Origin: Saccoglossus kowalevskii
Taxonomy: Eukaryota; Hemichordata; Enteropneusta; Harrimaniidae
NCBI RefSeq assembly: GCF_000003605.2
Contig: NW_003155240.1
Span: 161,243-177,157, forward strand
Direction of reading: 5' to 3'
DNA: 15,915 nucleotides
Below are positions 9,657-15,915 of the stretch, in pieces. A program made the translations under genes and the position numbers. The notes below the pieces were generated by a model. It saw only the letters and a program-made list of their open reading frames with translations, was not told the origin of the DNA and did not search any database. The first letter of the stretch is position 1; every line of letters begins with the position of its first letter.

Positions 9657-10088
9657 ACACACACACCAGCCTGGTCTATATCACACACATCAGCCTGGTC
9701 TATGTCGCACACACCAGCCTGGTCTATGTCGCACACACCAGCCTGGTCTATATCGCACACACCAGCCTGGTCTATGTCACACACACCAGCCTGGTCTATG
9801 TCACACACACCAGCGTGGTCTATATCACACACACCAGCCTGGTCTATATCGCACACACCAGCCTGGTCTATATCGCACACACCAGCCTGGTCTATATCGC
9901 ACACACCAGCCTGGTCTATATCGCACACACCAGCCTGGTCTATATCACACACACCAACCTGGTCTATATCACACACACCAGCCTGGTCTATATCACACAC
10001 ACCAGCCTGGTCTATATCACACACACCAGCCTGGTCTATATCACACACACCAGCCTGGTCTATATCACACACACCAGCCTGGTCTATA

Positions 10089-10121
<33 letters not shown>

Positions 10122-10640
10122 AGCCTGGTCTATATCGCACACACCAGCCTGGTCTATATCACATACACCAGCCTGGTCTATATCACACACACCAGCCTGG
10201 TCTATATCACATACACCAGCCTGGTCTATATCACACACACCAGCCTGGTCTATATCACACACACACACACACACACACACCAGCCTGGTCTATATCGCAC
10301 ACACCAGCCTGGGCTATATCACATACACCAGCCTGGTCTATATCACACACACCAGCCTGGTCTATATCACACACACCAGCCTGGTCTATATCACACACAC
10401 CAGCCTGGTCTATATCACACACACCAGCCTGGTCTATATCACACACACCAGCCTGGTCTATATCACACACACACACACACACACACACACCAGCCTGGTC
10501 TATATCGCACACACCAGCCTGGTCTATATCACATACACCAGCCTGGTCTATATCACACACACCAGCCTGGTCTATATCACATACACCAGCCTGGTCTATA
10601 TCACACACATCAGCCTGGTCTATATCACACACATCAAACA
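9657..10640. repeat. 24-bp minisatellite interrupted by (CA)n runs (38 units)
   Basis: The unit is a CA tract followed by CCAGCCTGGTCTATAT (24 bp in total). There are 18 units in the first block, then 6, 8 and 6 units in blocks separated by pure (CA)n runs at 10090-10121, 10256-10281 and 10464-10491. Each later block starts with the same order of variants (CGCAC, then CATAC, then CACAC), so whole blocks were copied. ACCAG-C-CTGGT in each unit is an 11-base near-palindrome. Eight codons per unit keep three plus frames and one minus frame open for up to 341 codons; these are repeat artefacts, not genes. The array lies in the same IPO13 intron as the 5376-6398 array. Confidence 0.96.
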
Positions 10641-12140
10641 CACACAAGTAGTAACCCTTCGTTTAAAATAAAACAATAAACAACAACACAGAAATAGACC
10701 TAACTTAAGGTAAAATCAAGCCAAGTATTTGTAAATTGGTGTTATAGTACTTATTAAAACCAAAATCATGATGTCACACTACTGTATTGTGTGGGAATTA
10801 TTTGGGAGGATAATTGTCATCTATGGCCAGAACACAGAGATGCAGTTGTTGCACTTGAAAGAAATTTTAGAACCATGCGGGTCAATGCAGGTCAATGCGG
10901 CCAATATTGGAAATTCTGCAGGCAATTCAAAAAATCCCTCTAGCACAATGTACTTCAGACTTTCAGACCAAGGTTGTTCTTCTATAAAAACATCTATCTT
11001 TGATCCGAAAGTTAGAGTGCAACTCCATATTCAATTTTGAAAGCAGGAGAGTTATGATGGAAGGCATATATCAAGTACGTTTACTTTTCTCATCACTTTA
11101 TTGTTCATCTAAACAAAAAAGCTTATGTAACACACTTACATAGCAATGTTGAAGGTAATATGTAAATTTAAACAGTAGTCTGTACTGAAGTAGATCCAAG
11201 ATTTCTAGAAATCCCTCTATTGTGGTATCAACCAATTCAGTATAAGGAGTACTATTTTAAAAATAGACACCAATAAGCTTGAATGAATAAATTGTATTAA
11301 AACTTGTAGCTTGAAATGTAGTACAGTATTTTGTGCTGTATGACTTTAGTTCACTTATTGTAAATAGTGACAATATTTCAAGCAATATAATAGTTTAAAA
11401 TACCTCCCGTTTAAAATTTCTAGCTATAGAATCGATGAGAGATGCAGGCTATTCTAAGGCTGAGAAAAAAAATATCTCTGTTTCTCGTTTCCACGTGCAT
11501 CATTTTGAACTATGCACCTTGAACGTTTTTTTTTCCTTCTAAAGCATTCAAAAATGCGCTTGTACTCGCACTTGTCTCAAATTACCCCCATTTTAGCTCA
11601 GTCTTAAAAAAAAAAAAAAATCGCCTCATTTAAAAAAAATCATTTTACAATTTCCATGAAACAAGAAAAAGAGAATCTTTATTTCCTGGCCTAAGCCAAA
11701 AACCTTGTGTCAATGGTTCTCTGGTACATAATTTGTACACCACTATTGTAATTGAGACCTTGTAGCAAGGCTAAGACTGTGCAGCTATGTAATGTCTGGA
11801 GTTGACAAGCAGATGATTTCCTCCCGTAATATTGAAAAGGTTGGGTTTTAAACCCATAATATCAACCACATATCGGGTAGACCCTCTAAATTATTGCAGA
11901 TTCCAACTGAGGTACTCACCAAAAAAATTCATTAGAAATGTTTTTTCAATGTTGTGTGGTAAGCATTGAGGAATTAATTAAGACAGAGAGTACAATAGAA
12001 CACTGATTTGCTGATATATTTAGAGTTTTACTGCTTTGATTGCGGTCAACACACTCAAACTTGTTCAGTTACCTACCGGTATACTAAACCTGGGCATTTT
12101 AGGAGTAACCGTTGGAAAGATCACATTACGAATACCTTAC
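10641..12140. other. IPO13 intron next to exon A, no gene recognised
   Basis: AT-rich. An open frame of 90 codons at 10768-11040 on the plus strand has no homology I recognise and no splice support. It contains a small tandem GGTCAATGC at about 10879-10900. Homopolymer A/T runs occur near 11607-11620. One TACCGGTA octamer lies at 12074-12081, 60 bp beyond exon A's donor in the intron. Confidence 0.5.
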
Positions 12141-12230
12141 CTTCAAAATGATTTCCACCAGATTCTGGCCATAATCCGTTACAATTTGAGCTAACAATGG
12201 AAACTTGGATGATTGATTGATGAAGTCACA
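12141..12230 (-). CDS. IPO13: Importin-13 homologue, C-terminal region exon (exon A)
   Basis: This 90-nt exon of 30 codons is phase 0 at both ends. On the minus strand it is preceded by the acceptor TGTATTTCTAG and followed by the strong donor AAG|GTAAGG. It reads CDFINQSSKFPLLAQIVTDY and then GQNLVEIILK, which joins in frame to AIGGAS of exon B. Human IPO13, as I recall it, has C-F plus an aliphatic helix, then VGKVVQEDGR-LL-AVLEAIGG at the same place. The spacing and the G--L---IL/VLEAIGG pattern agree, though identity inside this exon is modest. It encodes one helix and turn of the C-terminal HEAT solenoid. The exon before it was not found in the 3.7 kb to the right. Confidence 0.8.
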
Positions 12231-12689
12231 CTAGAAATACAATACAGAAATACAAGTTATAATAAGTTTTTATTTTTTTTTTTTAAATTGTAACATACTG
12301 CCCTCTCAAAAAATTTAAACTACTATGCCAAAAAAAATACGCATACTAATTTGCAAAAAATATTGCATATCATTTGCATAATTAAACGGTAATTGAAATG
12401 ATTAACATACTCATTAAATCACTAACACCACAAGCACATAATGAAACAATTTTTTATGGGAAAAACTCAGTTTTATAAGAATGATACAATTCTACACAAG
12501 AATTGTCAGATTTATTTATCAATTTGATTTGAAAAATAACAGAGGAAGTAAACCACTATGGTAGACAGGATAATGTAAGTGGCGGTGTCATGACCATGAC
12601 GATATTATGCTGTTTGTATCAACAGTTTAAATTACTCTCATATAAAGGGACAGTTAACAGAGTGACAAAAACAAGAGGTCATAATCATG
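12231..12689. other. Intron sequence upstream of exon A (gene strand), no gene
   Basis: Very AT-rich, with T10 and A6 runs and TTTGCATAATTA-like stretches. It contains CTGCCCTCT at 12298-12306, one of several such motifs in the window. The LINE remnant begins near its right end. Confidence 0.5.
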
Positions 12690-13285
12690 ATTGCCAAAAA
12701 AAGGCAGATAAAACATTCCTTGAAAACTATAGACCAATCTCCCTCATTAATACTGATGTCAAGATAACCTCTAAAGCAATTGCAAACCGCATTTATGCCA
12801 TCCTGCCAACTATCATTCACCCAGACCAATGTGCGTTTGTGAAGGACAGATTTATAGGTGATGCAATTCGCACAGGTATTGATGTAATGTGGCTAACTAG
12901 ACATCAAAATACGCATGAAGTGTTAATATCACAGGACTTCAAAAAAGCTCTCAATAATTGGTAAAATACAGATCTTTAAAACCTTTGGCCTTTCCCAATT
13001 CATATATTTAGCATCAATTATTACAGTGCCAAAATCAATTATTAAAAAAATCAATATTATTATTTACAATTTTATTAGGAATGGGAAGGATAAAATTATT
13101 TCAGATATTGAAAGGGATTAAATATGATTGAGGTGGACTCAATCCGATTATGTTGGTGAAACGGTTTGTTTCTGATAGCCAAGCCGGATGGAAGGATATA
13201 TTGAAGGGACTATTGCAAAAGTTTGGGGACCATGTGTTTTTTCAGCGGTAGGACTTTCAGTGTAACAATTCAGTATCACTAGCAA
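12690..13285 (+). pseudogene. Broken L1/Tx1-like LINE ORF2 (reverse transcriptase) remnant
   Basis: There are three collinear pieces of one non-LTR retrotransposon ORF2. Piece 1 (about 12690-12955) reads NYRPISLINTD, then PDQCAFVKDRFIGD and QDFKKAL: the N-terminal half of the reverse transcriptase, ending at the first catalytic Asp motif. Piece 2 (12951-13118, shifted by one base) reads SIIGKIQIFKTFGLSQFIY, then NFIRNGKDKI, part of the region after the polymerase core. Piece 3 (13132-13285, shifted again) reads GGLN, VKRFVSDSQAGW, then FQCNNSVSLAKF, with an in-frame TAG at 13249. The catalytic YADD region and thumb between pieces 1 and 2 are deleted, and about 15 residues are lost after GGLN. 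No endonuclease, 3' UTR, poly-A tail or target duplication was found. It is dead and antisense to IPO13. Confidence 0.85.
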
Positions 13286-13303
13286 AGTTCAGTTCAGTTC
13301 AGC
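13286..13303. repeat. Short (AGTTC)n tandem repeat
   Basis: Three to four AGTTC units directly at the end of the recognisable LINE sequence, possibly marking slippage or the break point. Confidence 0.6.
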
Positions 13304-14341
13304 TGTCATGTATAAACTTTAATTCCAACTCAATGAGTAACAAATGCTTCAACACAAATCACATCGGTTACATGAAAACACTAATAGTAATCAGTAACAC
13401 ACAGCCAGAGGGAGGGGGGGGGGGTCACTAGCTGTGTGTGTTCTGTGATTGCTGAATCATGGAAAAAAAATATGACACAGACTCAGGAAGGTGGACACAG
13501 CATTGTACCATGGGAGCTTATGCCACAGACTAAATGAGGTGAACTAAAAGTACTGGCAGCTTGGGAAAAACCTTAGTTAGGCACATGTTTAGCCATCCCT
13601 GGAGGATGCTGGGATAACTAATTAAATATTATCATTATGATAGAAAGATGGTCTCACAGGCCTGTTTCAAAATACACTACATGTACACTATGTGTACACT
13701 GTACTGAAAGAAAATTTTATTAGGAATTTGAGTGGGCAGTGGATATGGGTTGTACACATGCACAGTGCACGGTTGCTGAAGCTGAATAGGAGTGGAACAT
13801 GGGGCGGATCATAGAAGGGGGTTGAGGGATCAGGATTTAATATACTCAAAAAACAATTTTCTCATCTCTAAAACTGCAACAGATTTTCAAATGGTAAGAA
13901 TTTTGCTGACTAATCAAATAATAATACAAACACCGGTGAAACACCAACCCACGCATAGACTAGAAAAACATTTTTTGTCATTCAATATATTTGCTTTAAG
14001 AGTGGGGAATACAATGGTTTGACATGTGTAAAACACAGCAAGCTCAACAAAGTGCCACCTTCAGTTACATCAGAAATATCTGAAGGCTGAATAAATTGGT
14101 TGAGATGGTATACATATTTTATTAGAACATTTTAATGAGAAACAAACAGAGCTGCAATGAGCTGGAATAACAACATGAATTAATGGCACTCCAGTTATTA
14201 CTCAGCGTGTAAAACCTTCCCTAGTAACAATTAACAATACACAATAAGTATGCAAATCAATCATGTCCATTTCACTTCCAAGTCATGCACGCTGAGAGTG
14301 ACTTCAAACTGTAAGAAATGCTTACAAAAAACATTTTCCAG
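13304..14341. other. Non-coding sequence, no gene recognised
   Basis: It contains a run of 11 G at 13414-13424. The 76-codon open frame at 13792-14022 on the plus strand looks like chance. No importin-13 exon was found on the minus strand. Confidence 0.5.
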
Positions 14342-14641
14342 TATCCTCGGGGGCGGACATCCGGGTATTTTCACCACCTGGCAACCAGCGGCGGTGAAAA
14401 CAAAGGCCCAAAACTCACAGAAAACGGTACTTTGGGATGATTGTTGAGACTCCTCTGAACAGTGTAACAAGATTAGCCCTACATGTGTAACATATATAAA
14501 TTTGGTTGTTCGGGATTACTTCAAAGTTGAGTTTGTGTTGTTTCCACAGCAGCGCACACAAAGCCCATGGAAATACGTGGTACAGTGATGTGCGTCTTAG
14601 CAATGTACAACGTCCGTGACGTAGCTCCGCCCCCGAGGATA
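14342..14641. mobile_element. 300-bp element with perfect 16-bp GC-rich inverted ends
   Basis: TATCCTCGGGGGCGGA at 14342-14357 is the exact inverse complement of TCCGCCCCCGAGGATA at 14626-14641. If the outer TA is a target duplication, the element is 14344-14639. A nested small inverted repeat near the left end, TTTTCACC ... GGTGAAAA (about 14368-14400), can form a hairpin. The interior is CpG-richer than its surroundings and includes GTGACGTAG near the right end. No transposase is present. The best reading is a non-autonomous DNA transposon. A CpG-island promoter with mirrored GC boxes is possible, but a 16-base perfect match is hard to explain that way. Confidence 0.6.
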
Positions 14642-15839
14642 ACAAGCAATACACACAGCCACCTACAGGTCATACAGAGAAATGTTTTTGAAGGGCTGTT
14701 TAATACACAGAGATTCATAACAATTCCATGTATTCTCTGTCAGCAGTACTGGTAAATGTAGAAAATTATTTCACAAGATGTATTAATTAATCTCAAAATT
14801 AGTAAAAATTAAAGTATTTTTGTGTATATCACTGCCATCTATTATCAGTAAATAATGTCAGTTTTATTTCCTTTTTCATCAAAACATGGGATATTAAGTG
14901 ATGTACCGGTAAGTGATTGTAGTATTTATCCCTCTATGCTACAAAGTATAAAACATTGTGTAATGGCGCCCTCTGTAGTTCACTTCAGAATTACAAACTG
15001 CATACATGTGTGACAGGCATATAATTTCAGTAACTATAAAACAGCGCCTGACCCCATTCAACAGAGGTCATAGTAACTCATGTCAATATTTTAATAAGAG
15101 GATTCTAAACTACTTTGTTTGGTGTAAATGACCCCAAAATTGACAGAGTTAACATGTTAGAAGGCATACATCTACCGGTAGCTCTAGTAACTAAACAATC
15201 ATTTACAATGAGCAAAAAAATGTACATTGATTTAATATATTATTTAACCTTAATATGCAAATGGCCACCTTGTTATGAGTTAGAGATTCACTTTTTAAAA
15301 TGCCATGATTACATAAATCAACAGACCAGTACATTATGGACACAATGACCAGCGCAAATAGAACACAATTTTAGGGTCAAAAACAAGTCTGAGATATACT
15401 GGAATATGTAAGCACATGTACATGCAAAAACTGCAAATATCGGTAGAAATTTTTTTTTGTTTTCATTAATCAAAAAAACTATCCTTTTAGTTTCATTCAC
15501 AACAAGTGTATGTAGTTTAAAAAAAAAAAAATATTTTCATGAAAGAAAAAAAAACACACGCTTTAGATTTCTAATGGACAATATCCAATCACTTTGGAGC
15601 TATGTTACAAGGAAAACAATATAATGGTTGACCGTGACAGCACCACCTATAGTTCAATAGTGACTCAATGTACATCTACCGGTATAATATTTTGTTTATG
15701 AACAGTGCCCTCTGTGTCAGAAGGCTATACAAAGGTTTCACATCTGTAATTGAAGTTGTATCCATCCACCTTTAGAAATCACTAAACGAATAAATGCAAG
15801 TTTAACAGCAAGTCTCAGAAGTATTGGGCAGCCAATTTG
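14642..15839. other. AT-rich sequence, no gene; short recurring motifs
   Basis: No exon is recognised. Three TACCGGTA octamers (14904, 15173, 15677) and four GC(C)CTCT/GCCATCT/CACCACCT-type motifs (14832, 14965, 15639, 15703) are concentrated here and may be ends of old, eroded short transposons. Confidence 0.45.
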
Positions 15840-15915
15840 CAAACTTGCTTAGCGAATGGGTTAACTGCTTGGGTTTTAACATAACAGTTGGCTTTCAAAT
15901 CTCGCGGGTGCAGTC
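15840..15915 (+). repeat. Weak tRNA-derived SINE-like sequence, cut by the window edge
   Basis: TTAGCGAATGGGTTAA resembles a pol III A box, and GGCTTTCAAATCTC, about 43 bases later, resembles a B box. The spacing fits a tRNA-like head. The acceptor and T stems do not pair well, so a functional tRNA is unlikely. The body of a SINE would lie outside the window. Confidence 0.2.

Larger units (their letters stand above)
4726..12140 (-). other. IPO13 intron of about 7.4 kb
   Basis: The intron runs on the minus strand from donor GTAAGG (12140-12135) to acceptor TTAG (ending at 4726). Both flanking exons are phase 0, and the joined peptide ...VEIILK-AIGGAS... is collinear with importin-13. It holds the TTAA MITE, both 24-bp minisatellites and MITE copy 2, so about 2.4 of its 7.4 kb is recognisable repeat. 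A candidate plus-strand terminal exon (6543-6599) would be nested in or overlap it on the other strand. Confidence 0.8.

Noticed and set aside
5376-10640. CRISPR arrays
   Set aside because: Units are contiguous with no unique spacers, there are no cas genes, and the context is eukaryotic.
9646-10671. 341-codon plus-strand open frame with overlapping long frames, and 156- and 130-codon minus-strand frames
   Set aside because: All are by-products of a stop-free 24-bp unit; no unique domain, splice site or start context supports a gene.
10768-11040. 90-codon plus-strand open frame
   Set aside because: No recognisable family, no flanking splice sites, AT-rich composition like the surrounding intron.
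14261-14755. Several overlapping short open frames on both strands
   Set aside because: They lie over the GC-rich inverted-repeat element; their openness follows its local base composition, and none has homology I recognise.
15840-15915. Functional tRNA gene
   Set aside because: A- and B-box-like stretches exist, but the acceptor, D and T stems do not pair convincingly.

Overview
This is a eukaryotic, almost certainly metazoan, nuclear window from an AT-rich genome. Two exons with canonical splice sites lie in a long intron landscape, together with three minisatellite arrays, several short inverted-repeat transposons (MITEs) and a decayed L1/Tx1-like LINE. There are no prokaryotic operons, rRNAs or convincing tRNAs. 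The mix of elements would fit an aquatic invertebrate (non-vertebrate deuterostome, lophotrochozoan or cnidarian), but nothing here fixes the phylum.

The only gene I can name is on the minus strand: two consecutive phase-0 exons of an importin-13 (IPO13) homologue. Exon A (12141-12230) and exon B (4549-4725) are separated by an intron of about 7.4 kb. Joined, they read continuously into the conserved C-terminal part of importin-13. The last coding exon was not found in the 4.5 kb left of exon B, and the preceding exon was not found in the 3.7 kb right of exon A. Both presumably lie outside the window.

Layout: 1-840, minisatellite of 17-bp units with a higher-order repeat, running off the left edge; 841-1140, degenerate tandem repeat of about 70-107 bp; 1141-4330, no gene recognised; 4333-4540, MITE copy 1, inserted right at the 5' splice site of exon B; 4549-4725, exon B; 4858-5018, a second MITE with TTAA flanks and NRF1-like sites in its termini; 5376-6398, 24-bp minisatellite carrying CAGGTG/CAGGTA in almost every unit; 6543-6599, possible terminal exon of an unknown plus-strand gene; 7190-7397, MITE copy 2, about 98% identical to copy 1; 9657-10640, a second, unrelated 24-bp minisatellite broken by (CA)n runs; 12141-12230, exon A; 12690-13285, broken LINE antisense to IPO13; 14342-14641, a 300-bp element with perfect GC-rich inverted ends; near 15840-15915, a weak tRNA-SINE-like sequence cut by the right edge.

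I see no undescribed multi-gene system. The most interesting points are the MITE that stops exactly beside a splice donor, the two independent 24-bp arrays in one intron (one an E-box array), and the three distinct MITE-like families.
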